Source: Capilliphycus robustus
GTDB lineage: Bacteria; Cyanobacteriota; Cyanobacteriia; Cyanobacteriales; Microcoleaceae
Direction: 5' to 3'
DNA: 64,000 nt
NCBI RefSeq assembly: GCF_034932365.1
Contig: NZ_JAYGHR010000012.1
Coordinates: forward strand, 25,169-89,168
Shown: positions 37,106 through 47,222 of the stretch, piece by piece
How positions within the stretch are numbered: position 1 is the stretch's first letter
Layout of the letters: the number at the start of each line of letters is the position of its first letter
Notes under the pieces: model-generated
What the model was told of the DNA's origin: nothing
The model's database searches: none
The model's input: only the letters and a program-made list of their open reading frames with translations
Translations under genes and position numbers: made by a program

Positions 37106-37213
37106 TTGGATTTACCCCCAGATGCAAAAATTCCTCGCTAGGGTGAGAAAGCAAGATCCTCTTAAACGGGTGAGAGTTCGTTCCTGAGACGGCAATCAAA
37201 CGATATTAGAGGA

Positions 37214-38539
37214 ATGGGGGAATGGCGATCGCCACTTTGGGAATTGATTTGTACAAAGCAACGGTATAAACTGAATCATTACCCCAACCCATCAATACAG
37301 AGTATCCAGCATTTCCCCTATGCTGAAGTACAGATTACAATGAATCAAAATTTACTCAAACGGGCGATTAACCCAGACCAAGTTTTTGAGAAACTGCTGC
37401 AAATTGCACTCAATCAGGGAGCAAATGCTAATCATTTAGCGTTTTTAGATCGAGGAATTGAAAACTCTCCCTATCGAGATGAAATTGATCGCTACTCGAC
37501 ATACCTCAAGCAAAAATCTATGATGTTTCGCCCTTATCCTAAACTTGGGCAAATTCCAGATATTGATCCGGACGCCTTAGACTTCCTACATGAAGATATC
37601 AAAGAAGCTTGTGTTTGTATCGGTCGTTGGAATCAGGGACAACTACAAACATTATGGGCGGGGAAAAATCATCTCGAAAAAGCTCAGTTTTGGAGTTCCA
37701 CTAAGATTATACCTGCTTTAAATGTGTTGAGTCAAGTCAATTCTAAGTTTCCCGGTTCTGCTGTGGAAAATTGGCGGATTCAAAATCCTGAAGATGAACT
37801 TCAAAGCGCGAGTTTTGAAGCGATTGTAGAAGATATTGTCAGCTATGAAAAGCAGATTGATAGTTCTAATGCTTTATCGGCAATGTTGAAACGATTTGAA
37901 ACGAGGGAAAAACTTGAGAAATGGTTGCAGACGATTACGGGCAATTATGATTTAGAGTTTCGGGGTAATTATGGTGAAGATCCCTGGATTATGAATCCTG
38001 AATTGGTAGATAGCCAAAACAAAGAGGTTTTACTTCGGGCTGTTTCTGATGAGGCTACGGGAGAAAATTTGGTTTCTGCTTATGATTTGACTCGGATTAT
38101 TTCGATGATTGGATGGCATTATCATCTAGAATCAGATGCTCAATTTCCTCATGTGAATTGGAAGAGTCTTCAACCGATTATTAAGGGATTGGGTAAAGAT
38201 ACGGCTCGATTTGTTGATGTAGCGTTGGAGATGTTGGGATTAGAAAATAAGATTCGTTTTCCTGTGATTCTTTCTAAGTTGGGTCACGGGCCAAGTTCAA
38301 AAAGACAAACCATTGAAACGACTTATATGGCTTTGGTACAGTTTGTTGATCCTTTACCAAAATTAACAGGAAATTCAGCCAAATTGCGCTCTGTTGCGAT
38401 GACGTTACGAGGCGTTATTCCGATTCAAGATATGGAAAATTTTGATGATGAGTCCATCCGACTCGATGCGCGAATGGCAGCAGAAGTCACTGAAATTTTG
38501 CGTCGAGTGATCACCGAAGAATTAGATGAAGTTGCTTAA
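37214..38539 (+). CDS. Putative serine hydrolase with beta-lactamase-like fold
   Basis: The protein has 441 residues from the ATG at 37214; an ATG at 37340 (MNQNLLK) is possible. I do not recognise the family outright. QFWSSTKIIPALNVL (about 156-170) has the SxxK spacing of penicillin-binding proteins/beta-lactamases, followed by a helix. VSAYDLTRIISMIGWH (about 288-303) resembles the helical segment before the active site of class A enzymes, and SKLGHGPSSKRQT (about 354-366) could stand for the KTG region. No signal peptide or membrane helix is seen, which is unusual for such enzymes. It follows the TnpB element. Function is inference; a plain conserved hypothetical protein is the alternative. 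Confidence 0.5.
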   Translation: MGEWRSPLWELICTKQRYKLNHYPNPSIQSIQHFPYAEVQITMNQNLLKRAINPDQVFEKLLQIALNQGANANHLAFLDRGIENSPYRDEIDRYSTYLKQKSMMFRPYPKLGQIPDIDPDALDFLHEDIKEACVCIGRWNQGQLQTLWAGKNHLEKAQFWSSTKIIPALNVLSQVNSKFPGSAVENWRIQNPEDELQSASFEAIVEDIVSYEKQIDSSNALSAMLKRFETREKLEKWLQTITGNYDLEFRGNYGEDPWIMNPELVDSQNKEVLLRAVSDEATGENLVSAYDLTRIISMIGWHYHLESDAQFPHVNWKSLQPIIKGLGKDTARFVDVALEMLGLENKIRFPVILSKLGHGPSSKRQTIETTYMALVQFVDPLPKLTGNSAKLRSVAMTLRGVIPIQDMENFDDESIRLDARMAAEVTEILRRVITEELDEVA

Positions 38540-38859
38540 GAGGCTGATGGATCGCTGAGTCGAGTGGCGATTGTCATTTAGGACAAGTTACAATAGATAA
38601 ACTAGGTTAGACCTGTTTACAGCATGATTATCGGCAAATCGGTTCTGTTGTTTTGCCTATTATTTGCAAAGCTGATCAACAAGTTGACAGGTGTGAGAGC
38701 ATTTCAGGGTGTAAATTGAATAGAGATGAACTGATTAAAGACGATCTGAGGATTGTTTTAATTGTCATCTCTGAAAAACAGAATTAGATTTTAAGCTTAT
38801 ATTAAATTTTATTAATAAAATTAATATTATTGATTGCAAAAAGAGGAAATTCATAATTT
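38540..38859. other. AT-rich intergenic region before the STAND gene
   Basis: About 320 bp contain no gene. The last 60 bp are very AT-rich, with the near-palindrome ATTAAATTTTATTAATAAAA, and probably hold the promoter. A GAGG ribosome site lies about 13 bases before the ATG at 38860. Confidence 0.45.
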
Positions 38860-39501
38860 ATGAATCAACAAAATCCCGGAAAAAACATTAGATCTCTTAA
38901 CACTTTACTCCGCGTTGTTAATCACTTTTCAGATGAGTTTTCTTTGATTTTTGCTTGCTGTAACTATCGCAGCTTACGTCAAAAAGTGATGAAGACTTTG
39001 CGAAAGAAATGTTTAGTTGAAATTCAAGAAATTATTTTAGACGTTGAAACAAAGACGCTTTATACAAACATCAAAAATTGTTTAGGTGAAAATAAACCCC
39101 CGGTTTTGATGATTTTTGGTTTAGAGTCCGTTAATAATATTCAAGAAGTTTTAAAAGCAACCAATCAAATTAGAGAGGAATTTAGCAACTTTAAATTTCC
39201 CTTGATTATTTGGATTGATGATCATCTTTTGCAAATGATGATTCGGCTCGTTCCTGATTTTCACAGTTGGGGAACAACGATTGAATTTGTGATCAGTAAA
39301 AAAGAACTCTTAAAGTTTATTCAGAAAACGACAGATGATGTATTTGATAAGATCTCCAGTAATGGTGCAAGTATTTTTTTAGAGAATTCTAGCTTAAATT
39401 TAGAAAAAGGTTCTCCACTTCGCAATGAACTAGAACTCGCGCAAGTGGATATCCGAAAACGGAATATTCAGCTTGACACAGAACTGGCAGCAAGTTTATA
39501 A
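38860..39501 (+). CDS. N-terminal part of an interrupted STAND/WD40 protein (iSTAND-like domain)
   Basis: The fragment has 213 residues. The region 1-170 resembles the N-terminal degenerate AAA-like (inactive STAND) domain that cyanobacterial TPR-WD40 proteins carry: LIFACCNYRSLRQKV, PPVLMIFGLESVNN, FPLIIWIDDHLLQMMIRLVPDFHSWG. The usual P-loop is absent. After LDTELAASL comes a TAA at 39499-39501. The next codons, in the same frame, read FVLGRIADNSTEAALNYYENS, which continues as the TPR region of the following frame. In relatives, from memory, the junction reads SLEFVLGR, so one base change GAA to TAA would explain the stop. As it stands this would make a truncated protein. Confidence 0.6.
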   Translation: MNQQNPGKNIRSLNTLLRVVNHFSDEFSLIFACCNYRSLRQKVMKTLRKKCLVEIQEIILDVETKTLYTNIKNCLGENKPPVLMIFGLESVNNIQEVLKATNQIREEFSNFKFPLIIWIDDHLLQMMIRLVPDFHSWGTTIEFVISKKELLKFIQKTTDDVFDKISSNGASIFLENSSLNLEKGSPLRNELELAQVDIRKRNIQLDTELAASL

Positions 39502-39507
39502 TTTGTA

Positions 39508-42500
39508 TTGGGTAGAATCGCCGATAATTCCACAGAAGCCGCTCTAAACTATTATGAAAATAGTTTAGCCTTATGGGAGAAAACGGAGTATCTAGAACGA
39601 TGGGGTTATCTTCTATTTTATTTGGGTTTTTGGTGGCATAGTCATGCGGTTGTAAATCATTCAGAACGCGAAAAATCTTATTTCATCGCCAAAGAGTATT
39701 ATCAGCAATGTATTCAGAAATTTCAACAAGCAGAACGTCTTGATTTAGTCTCCAAGTTTATTAATGCGTTAGCGTTAGCTTTATATCGTCTCAAAGATTG
39801 GGATGAACTTGAGGAAGTTTCTAAAAAAGCAGTCGGTTTACATAAAGTTTATGCTCATCCTTTTCGACAAGCTAGGGGCTATCATTTTCTCTCGGAAGTG
39901 GCTTTAGAAAAAAGGAACTGGAAAAAAGCGAAGAAGTTAGCTGAAAAGTCACTCAAAATTTTTGAACAGGAAATCAAAGATCGATCCATTGAGATTTCCC
40001 ATGAACAAGTAATTTATTTAACCTGGGAGAAGTCTTTTCATCAAGCTTGGTATTTATTCTCGTTGGCCAAAGCTCAACAACTGTTAGGTGAAATAGACGA
40101 AGGAATTATCACGCTAAAACACGCTATAAAAATTGCAAAACCTGAATATGACCCGGAGCTTTATATTAATATTTTAAATCAATTAAACGAGTTATATTTT
40201 AAAAATGGTGAATATTTTATTGCCTTTACAACCAAGCAAAAAAGACGAGAAATTCAGCAACAATTTGGCTTAAGAGCGTTTATTGGAGCGGGTCGTCTGG
40301 TTCACAGTCAATCGATTACAAATCCAGGTTTACCTTTTGTCGAAAAACATCAAAAAGTGAACCCAGAAATTGCTGCATCTGGACGAGTTCGAGATATTGA
40401 AAATTTAGTAACACGCATTCGGATGAATGACCGAAAATTAATTGTCATTCATGGACATTCGGGAGTGGGAAAAAGCTCTATTATCCAGGCTGGGTTAATT
40501 CCTAAATTAAAATATATTGTAGTAGAAGAACGTCGAGTAATCGCGGTTTTACAACGATATTATGTGAATTGGGTTCAAGCGTTAAGTCAAGCTTTGAGTG
40601 AAGCTTTTATCAAGCTTAATTCTATTCACTTTGATAGCAATAATTTTCAAACCGTTGATGAAATTAAGAGTTTTCTGCAAAAAAGTATAAACCACAATCT
40701 TCAGATTGTTCTGATTTTTGATCAATTTGAAGAATTTTTCTTTGTTTGTAAAGAATCAGAGCAACGAAAACAGTTTTATCAATTTCTTAAATTTTGTCTA
40801 GATACTCCTTTTGTGAAAGTGATTCTTTCTTTGAGACAGGATTACTTGCATTATCTACTCGAAGGAAATCGTCTCGAATATTTTGAAGCCATTAATCACA
40901 ATGTTTTGGATAAAAATATTCTCTATCACATCGGTAACTTTTCGCCGGATGAAGCAAAATCAGTGATTCAGAAACTAACGGAAACAACTCAAATCATACC
41001 TGAAACGGCTCTAATTGATGAATTAGTAAAAGATTTAGCTCAAGAATTCAATGAAGTTCGTCCGATTGAGTTACAAGTTGTAGGCGCTCAACTTCAGGCG
41101 ATGGAAATTACCACCTTAGAACAATATCAAACCCAAGGGCCAACGCGAAAACTGGTAGAAAAATATTTAGAGGAAGTGATTGATGAATGTGGCCCTGAAA
41201 ATAAACAACTAGCGGAACTGATTCTCTATTTACTGACCGATGAAAACAATACTCGACCGCTCAAAACCCGCTCGGATTTGATTCGAGAACTCACGCATTA
41301 TATGGAGCAAGAAGCCCAGAATTTGGATACGGTTTTAGAGATATTTATTGCATCAGGGTTAGTCTGTTTGTTCCCCGAAATTCCAGTTGAACGATATCAG
41401 TTAGTTCACGACTATTTAGTTTATTTTATCCGTCAACAACGCAGTGCTGAAATTATTGCTCAATTTGATCGCGAACGAGAAAGGCGGGAACAAGCAGAAG
41501 CTCAACGCAAAGAAGCGGAAGAAAGACTCAATCAAGTTCTTCAGCAACGGTTAGAAGAAGCTCAAGCCAGTGTTCAACGTCAGAAAAATCGACTACTCGC
41601 ATCAATTGCTATCAGTGCGATGATGGTATTACTCTCTGCAACCGCAATTATTAGCACAGGAATTGTTAGAGAACAAAAAGCTCAACTCAGACGTCAGAAT
41701 ATTGAAAATTCAAACTTTAATTATACTGTGTTTTTAATTGAAAATAACCAATTAGAAGCTTCTTTAAATCTTTTAAGAGGATCACAATATTTAGAAGATA
41801 AATCGATCAAATATTCCTTTGAACAAGAAACAATGTATAAGCTTTGGGCTGTTCTCAATTTACTGCAAGAGCGTAATCGATTTGAAGGAAATAGTGGTGC
41901 TGTTATTAGTGCGAACTTTAGTCCTGATGCTCAAATAATCGCTTCGGCGGGAGATGATAAAAAAATAAAACTTTGGAAACCGACAGGTGAACTGATTAAA
42001 ACTATAGAAGGACATAATAGTAGAGTTTGGTACGTTACATTTAGTCCCGATAGTCAAATCATCGCTTCAGCGAGTGAAGATAAAACCATCAAACTTTGGA
42101 AGCTAGATGGAACTTTGATCAGAACAATTCCAGCCCATGAAGATGCCGTTCAATGGTTGAGTTTTAGTCCAGATGGTCAACAAATTGCTTCTGCCAGCCG
42201 TGATAAAACCGTTAAAATTTGGAATCTGAATGGTAATTTAATCACGACATTAAAAAGTCATAATAGTCCTGTTTCTAGTGTTTTGTTTAGCTCCGATGGT
42301 GAACGAATTGTTTCAGCAGATAGAGATGGAAGATTAATCTTCTGGAACCGCCAGGGTGAGTTAATTAAAACAGTGAAAGCTCACAGTGAGACAATTTGGA
42401 GTATTGCTTTTAGCCCTGATAGTCAAACTGTCGCTTCAGCTAGTAGTGATCAAACGGTTAAATTGTGGAGTCGAGAGGGTCTACTTATCAAAACTTTAGA

Positions 42501-43761
42501 TGAACATAAACACGCGGTTTTTAGTGTGAGTTATAGCCCCGATGGTCAATCAATAGCCTCTGCTGACACCAATGGAAATATTATTTTTTGGAGCCAAGCT
42601 GGTATTCAAAAAACGATTCTTCGAGGTCATCGAAATGCGGTCAATCAAGTTAGTTTTACTCCAGATAGTCAAATGCTAATTTCAGCGAGTAAAGATAGCA
42701 CGGTAAGACTCTGGAACCTAAATAGTATCCCGCAAGTTTTTCAACCGAGCGAAGCAGTCTATAATATGATTTTCAGTCCAGATGGTCAACTCTTAGCATC
42801 TGTGAGTGATCAAAAGCAAGTGATTCTTTGGAAAGTTCATCGGTCAGCGAAACAACAGTTACCCTATGCCTTGAGCAAACAATTAAGTTTCAAAGATCAT
42901 AGCGATGTTGTGAATAATATCAGTTTCAGTCCAGATGGTAAATTGATCGCCTCTGCGAGTCAAGATAAAACGGTTAAACTGTGGAATCTTGAGGGTAAAG
43001 TTATCAAAAATCTACCCCATAATGCTCCAGTTTGGACTGTGAAATTTAGTCCAGATGGACAATTAATCGCAACCGCTAGTGAGGATCAAACCGTACAGCT
43101 TTGGACTCGTGATGGAAAACTTCTGCACAGTTTGAAAGGACATCAAGACTCTATTAATGATTTGAGTTTCAGTCCCGATAGTCAGCTTTTAGCGTCAGCA
43201 AGTGATGATAATACTATTATTTTTTGGAATCGTGAGGGTCAACTGATTGAGAAGTTGAGGGGTGATGGAAGTAAGTTTTCATCGGTTAGTTTTAGCCCTC
43301 CTTCTGAGGATAGTGAACTGATTGTCGCGGCTACCGCTCAAGGCTCTCTTGAGTTTTGGAAACGCCAGGATCAAACTTGGAAAAAAATTGATACGAGAAC
43401 AGCAATTGGTGGACATACGGGTGGAATTTCTGAGGTTAGTTTTAGTCCAAATGGTGAAATTATTACCTCTGCCAGTTTCGATGGTACGGTTAAACTCTGG
43501 GATCGGTACGGAAATTTAATTGCCACTTTTCGGGCGGGTTCTGCACAGATATTCTCGGTCAGCTATAGTCCAGATTATCCCACTCTGGTCGCGACTGATG
43601 AAGCAAACCGAGTTATTTTTTGGAAGTTAGATGATCGCAAATTTAATGATACTTCTGACTTACTCAAACAGGTTTGTACTCAGCTTAATAGCTATTTAAA
43701 ATATAACTCTACTCTTGATCACACAGATAAGATGCTTTGTGATAAGATCATTCACAATTAA
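39508..43761 (+). CDS. STAND P-loop NTPase with TPR and WD40 repeats (3' part of interrupted gene)
   Basis: The open frame has 1417 residues from a TTG. In order: TPR-like helices (about 1-260), an nSTAND/NACHT-like NTPase with P-loop IHGHSGVGKSSI (about 314-325) and Walker B-like IVLIFDQFEEFFF, a helical arm (to about 655), a charged coiled coil, a membrane helix (about 695-715), then 14 WD40 repeats (about 785-1385), enough for two seven-bladed propellers. The C-terminus LLKQVCTQLNSYLKYN is typical of the family. Such proteins act as ATP-driven sensors in signalling or defence. The frame is continuous with the preceding 213-residue fragment except for one TAA. No ATG lies at the start, so independent translation is doubtful. 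Confidence 0.8.
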   Translation: MGRIADNSTEAALNYYENSLALWEKTEYLERWGYLLFYLGFWWHSHAVVNHSEREKSYFIAKEYYQQCIQKFQQAERLDLVSKFINALALALYRLKDWDELEEVSKKAVGLHKVYAHPFRQARGYHFLSEVALEKRNWKKAKKLAEKSLKIFEQEIKDRSIEISHEQVIYLTWEKSFHQAWYLFSLAKAQQLLGEIDEGIITLKHAIKIAKPEYDPELYINILNQLNELYFKNGEYFIAFTTKQKRREIQQQFGLRAFIGAGRLVHSQSITNPGLPFVEKHQKVNPEIAASGRVRDIENLVTRIRMNDRKLIVIHGHSGVGKSSIIQAGLIPKLKYIVVEERRVIAVLQRYYVNWVQALSQALSEAFIKLNSIHFDSNNFQTVDEIKSFLQKSINHNLQIVLIFDQFEEFFFVCKESEQRKQFYQFLKFCLDTPFVKVILSLRQDYLHYLLEGNRLEYFEAINHNVLDKNILYHIGNFSPDEAKSVIQKLTETTQIIPETALIDELVKDLAQEFNEVRPIELQVVGAQLQAMEITTLEQYQTQGPTRKLVEKYLEEVIDECGPENKQLAELILYLLTDENNTRPLKTRSDLIRELTHYMEQEAQNLDTVLEIFIASGLVCLFPEIPVERYQLVHDYLVYFIRQQRSAEIIAQFDRERERREQAEAQRKEAEERLNQVLQQRLEEAQASVQRQKNRLLASIAISAMMVLLSATAIISTGIVREQKAQLRRQNIENSNFNYTVFLIENNQLEASLNLLRGSQYLEDKSIKYSFEQETMYKLWAVLNLLQERNRFEGNSGAVISANFSPDAQIIASAGDDKKIKLWKPTGELIKTIEGHNSRVWYVTFSPDSQIIASASEDKTIKLWKLDGTLIRTIPAHEDAVQWLSFSPDGQQIASASRDKTVKIWNLNGNLITTLKSHNSPVSSVLFSSDGERIVSADRDGRLIFWNRQGELIKTVKAHSETIWSIAFSPDSQTVASASSDQTVKLWSREGLLIKTLDEHKHAVFSVSYSPDGQSIASADTNGNIIFWSQAGIQKTILRGHRNAVNQVSFTPDSQMLISASKDSTVRLWNLNSIPQVFQPSEAVYNMIFSPDGQLLASVSDQKQVILWKVHRSAKQQLPYALSKQLSFKDHSDVVNNISFSPDGKLIASASQDKTVKLWNLEGKVIKNLPHNAPVWTVKFSPDGQLIATASEDQTVQLWTRDGKLLHSLKGHQDSINDLSFSPDSQLLASASDDNTIIFWNREGQLIEKLRGDGSKFSSVSFSPPSEDSELIVAATAQGSLEFWKRQDQTWKKIDTRTAIGGHTGGISEVSFSPNGEIITSASFDGTVKLWDRYGNLIATFRAGSAQIFSVSYSPDYPTLVATDEANRVIFWKLDDRKFNDTSDLLKQVCTQLNSYLKYNSTLDHTDKMLCDKIIHN

Positions 43762-43781
43762 ACAATTGTATAAAAAAACTA

Positions 43782-43801
43782 CACCTGATTTTATTCAGGT
43801 G
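43782..43801 (-). terminator. Hairpin terminator for the small secreted-protein gene
   Basis: The stem CACCTGA/TCAGGTG has a six-base loop. On the minus strand it is followed by TAGTTTTTTTAT. It lies about 90 bp downstream of the 82-residue minus-strand gene and near the convergent end of the STAND gene. Confidence 0.6.
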
Positions 43802-43888
43802 AGTTAACGATATTCATAGAAAATATCAATGGGCATTACATCCGTAAAATTGATGAGAAAGTACACAAAAAAGAGTAAGTTAAAGTAT

Positions 43889-44137
43889 TTATCCTCTCGG
43901 CGGACGAGATGAATCTTGAGGAACGCCACTAGACTTTGTTTCTTCACTGGCAAAAACAACGCGATTTGATTTATACTCCTCCAAAGAAACTTGACTGCGT
44001 TGATGATTGTAAATTGAGCTAAAGGGTAAATGATCCAGAGGGTTTAAATGGGTAGTGGCTCTAGCAGCCATTGTCGGTATGAAACTCGCCGCTAATAGAG
44101 TGGTCATTCCTAAACAGAATAGTGTTTTGTGGGACAT
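43889..44137 (-). CDS. Small secreted hypothetical protein
   Basis: The protein has 82 residues with a clear signal peptide: MSHKTLF, a hydrophobic core to about residue 20 and an AARA-T cleavage site near 27. The mature 55 residues are polar, end in SSRPPRG and match no family I know. An AAGGAG ribosome site six to seven bases before the ATG on the minus strand supports real translation. A hairpin plus T run follows downstream. It stands alone between the STAND gene and dnaG. Confidence 0.6.
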   Translation of the reverse strand: MSHKTLFCLGMTTLLAASFIPTMAARATTHLNPLDHLPFSSIYNHQRSQVSLEEYKSNRVVFASEETKSSGVPQDSSRPPRG

Positions 44138-44726
44138 GGTAAACTCCTTGTGGTTTTTTTGGGTTTTTCATTAAATATCCGCTCAACACTCCCCAAGCTG
44201 AATTTCCACAATATCCGGTAATCAGCTTTATTTGTTCAGATAAAAAGGGATTTAAAACGGATTTTATATTACATATGGTGCGAGAATATTTTTCTCACAA
44301 CTTGAGTCAGACTGAAACGATTTCCTCTCTATCTAAATCTTACTAGACTATATCGTTTCTGTCCGGAAATCTGAGGCAGTATGAGAAACTTCTAAGAATG
44401 GGTTTCATGTTTCAAGGGTCAGGATCAGGGTAAAATTTTATTCATCAAAGGCTTGGGTTTCTGTTCTGTATTGACCGAATAACGGAGCGAGAGTTCCCGT
44501 TATATACTGCTATATAATCCTCTTCTTTTCCCCGGTCTGACACCCCTAACCAGAACCTATTGTACTACAAGTTTAATACATAGAATTAACCCTTTAATAG
44601 CCCTGTTTTTTCTTCCCTTTAATTTCATCATACCACACAGTCTAGAGCTAGTTATCTGCCTGGATGTGATACTTCTAAAAGCTACTGAAAATCAAGACAT
44701 GGAACCTCGGCTTTTCTCCGGTGAGT
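44138..44726. other. Intergenic region upstream of the small secreted-protein gene
   Basis: About 590 bp carry no credible gene. A short perfect stem, ATAACGG (44479-44485) with CCGTTAT (44497-44503), is present. An AT-rich segment (about 44255-44350) may contain the promoter for the small secreted protein. Nothing else is recognised. Confidence 0.4.
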
Positions 44727-46667
44727 TTATCGCAGTTCACCCAAAGGAACCGTCGCTAAATCGTGAAACTTCGTACAGCGCTGGGGTTCTAACTCTTGAA
44801 TGCGTTGATTAGCCGCTAGAAACTCATCGTGGTACATTTTGAATAATTCCGGGTTTTCAGTCCGATCTGTATTTTGCCACATATGCAAGGCTAAACTACG
44901 GCGCTTTTTACAAATGGCTAACTCCATTGATGCGATCGCCGCCCGAATTTCCAGAGGCGCTCGTCGAAGATTAGCTTTCGCGGTATCATCTAAATAAAGT
45001 AAATGATCAAGTTGGGGCGGGGCTTCACTCAACTCTAATAAACTATCTTGTAATCTCGAAATAAAATCAATTGACTCAAGAGCTAATTCCGATTTTTCTT
45101 CGATTTCTAAAATCTGTCGCCACAAAAACCGATGATCAGATAAACTAAACTGTAAATCTCGGCTATCTAACGCTTCAATTACAGTTTGACGATGTTCTGG
45201 ACAATGCAAATAAATTCGCAGCAGTAACAACTCAGCTTCAGGTAATAAACTCCGTTCAGCTAATAAAGGAAGTTCGATATCCGATGATTCTTCGGCTTGA
45301 AATTCCCTTTGCCGTCGCCACTTCTGAAGCTGTTTTTGTAGAGTTTTCACGAACAACGCAACCAGTCTTGCTTCCCCTTGACTCAAAATTTCTGCACAGG
45401 ATTGAATATATTGAGTCTTTTGAACTTCCTGTTCAATTTTGTTTAATAATTCGACCATATTTTGCGCGACTTGTTGGGCTTCTATGACTTTCGTTAAATC
45501 TCGCCCGACTAACATCTGACTGATTTGCCAGTCAATCCACAGGGGCGCATTTTCTAATAATTTTTTGTAATCTTCAGACGAAGAACTGTGTAAAAATTCA
45601 TCCGCATCTTTTCCGGCGGGAAGGTTCAAAATTCGCAGTTGAACACTTCCTTGATACGCTAAATTTTCGATTTCTCCAATTGCCCGTTGAGCCGCTTTTG
45701 CACCTGCTGTATCTGCATCAAAATTGAGGATAATTTGTTTAGATTCTGTATAACGCAAGAGTTGACGAACTTGAGTCAAACTCAAAGCGGTTCCTAAAGC
45801 TGCAACAACATTTTCAATTCCCGCAGAATGCAGGGTAATTACATCAAAATACCCCTCGACAACCACCGCCTGATCCAGTTTAGAAATCGCTGTTTTTGCC
45901 TTATCTAACCCAAATAACGTTTTTCCTTTATCAAATAACTCTGTCTCCGGAGAATTCAAATATTTAGGCTGTTCATCGGATAACGTTCTTCCCCCAAAAC
46001 CAATCACTCGCCCTTGAATATCGTGAATGGGAATCATCAAGCGATCGCGAAATCGATCATAATAACCATTGCCCTTTTTTCGAGGTAAAATCAAACCCGC
46101 TTGTTCGACTAAATGAACGGGAAAATGCTTTTGTTCGACTAAATAATCATACAGCATTTCCCAACCTTTCGGCGCATAACCCAGTTGAAAGTGTTGAATT
46201 TTTTCTGCACTTAAGCGTCTTTGAGAAGTCAAATAGTCTAACGCTTCTACCCCTTGGGACTGAGACAAAGTGTGTTGATAAAAACTCGTTGCGATCGCTA
46301 AAATCTCATAAAGTTGTTCACGCAGAGAAAGCTTTTCTTGTAACGCTTGACGTTCTTCTGGGGCTTCCGTTTTCACCGAAACCTGATAACGACGCGCCAA
46401 GTTTAACACCACATCTGCAAAGGAAGTTTTATCCAACTCCATCAAAAATTTTATCGCATTTCCACCCGCCCCACAGCCAAAACAGTAATACATCTGTTTG
46501 CTGGTACTCACTGTAAAACTCGGGCTTTTTTCTTCGTGAAACGGACACAATCCCGCAAAATCTTTTCCCTGACGTTTGAGGACGACTCGTTCTGAAACGA
46601 CATCGTAGATATCCGCCCTCTGCTTCACTTCTTCTATGGTGTCAGGATGAATGCGGGGAGTTGACAT
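44727..46667 (-). CDS. dnaG: DNA primase
   Basis: The protein has 646 residues. The N-terminal zinc ribbon CPFHEEKSPSF...YYCFGCGAGGNAI (about 41-65) binds template. The RNA-polymerase domain follows (VSVKTEAPE to KGWEMLYDYL), then the TOPRIM core with VVEGYFDVITLHSAG and ILNFDADTAGAKAAQRA carrying the metal-binding acids. A C-terminal helicase-interaction region of about 200 residues is present but divergent, as usual in cyanobacteria. It makes RNA primers for replication. The ATG at 46667 gives MSTPRIHPDTIEEVKQRADI, a standard start. It is the last gene of a long minus-strand run. Confidence 0.97.
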   Translation of the reverse strand: MSTPRIHPDTIEEVKQRADIYDVVSERVVLKRQGKDFAGLCPFHEEKSPSFTVSTSKQMYYCFGCGAGGNAIKFLMELDKTSFADVVLNLARRYQVSVKTEAPEERQALQEKLSLREQLYEILAIATSFYQHTLSQSQGVEALDYLTSQRRLSAEKIQHFQLGYAPKGWEMLYDYLVEQKHFPVHLVEQAGLILPRKKGNGYYDRFRDRLMIPIHDIQGRVIGFGGRTLSDEQPKYLNSPETELFDKGKTLFGLDKAKTAISKLDQAVVVEGYFDVITLHSAGIENVVAALGTALSLTQVRQLLRYTESKQIILNFDADTAGAKAAQRAIGEIENLAYQGSVQLRILNLPAGKDADEFLHSSSSEDYKKLLENAPLWIDWQISQMLVGRDLTKVIEAQQVAQNMVELLNKIEQEVQKTQYIQSCAEILSQGEARLVALFVKTLQKQLQKWRRQREFQAEESSDIELPLLAERSLLPEAELLLLRIYLHCPEHRQTVIEALDSRDLQFSLSDHRFLWRQILEIEEKSELALESIDFISRLQDSLLELSEAPPQLDHLLYLDDTAKANLRRAPLEIRAAIASMELAICKKRRSLALHMWQNTDRTENPELFKMYHDEFLAANQRIQELEPQRCTKFHDLATVPLGELR

Positions 46668-46765
46668 AGATGCTCTACAATAACCCTAACTTTGCTCAAA
46701 GATGATCAGGTTTATTGTGACATATTTATTCAAATTTGGGGAGAAAAATGCTGAAATCTTAACGA

Positions 46766-47107
46766 TTAACGGGGAAAAATTCCCTGATCTTCAACAATCA
46801 TCTTAACCGACGACGACTCCGCCAAAGCATAAACTCCGGCTACCGTAATTTTGATCCCAATAGAACCGAAAATATTCGGACGTTCGCTGAGAGTTTCACC
46901 TTGATGTTTAGCGAGAATTGGGCGAATATCATCAAGTTTAGTTTCGGCGATTTTTTGAATTTCCTCGGGAGATTTTTCCGGGTTATCTGTTGAGATTTGT
47001 AGAAAAACAATGACTCGAATTGTTTGCAGTGAGTTCAAACGAGATAACCGGGCTGCAAATTCTGAGCTAATTTTCATAGAATTAATAACATCAACTTCAG
47101 CTATCAT
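46766..47107 (-). CDS. Small protein resembling a subtilase propeptide/I9-type inhibitor
   Basis: The protein has 114 residues from the ATG at 47107. An upstream GTG at 47191 would put the N-terminus inside a dispersed intergenic repeat, so I reject it; an ATG at 47155 is possible. IRVIVFLQI, then a helix with PILAKHQGE, then GSIGIKITVAGVYALAE and SSVKMIVEDQGIFP follow the beta-alpha-beta-beta-alpha-beta order of I9 propeptides. The last segment parallels ALPVATVEVTRNTLPALAEQ and PEVIAVIPNQRI in the prosegment of the subtilase encoded 96 bp upstream of this frame's maximal start. A free inhibitor or folding helper for that protease is a plausible role (inference). No signal peptide. Confidence 0.5.
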   Translation of the reverse strand: MIAEVDVINSMKISSEFAARLSRLNSLQTIRVIVFLQISTDNPEKSPEEIQKIAETKLDDIRPILAKHQGETLSERPNIFGSIGIKITVAGVYALAESSSVKMIVEDQGIFPR

Positions 47108-47222
47108 TATAGGAGGAAGTTCGTAAGGTTGAATCAAACAAATTAGAGGAAACATGGTAAAATAAAAAATTAGGGGCGCTCTTGTTTGCACCCTTAATTC
47201 TAAATTAGCAGTTGGGGGGAAT

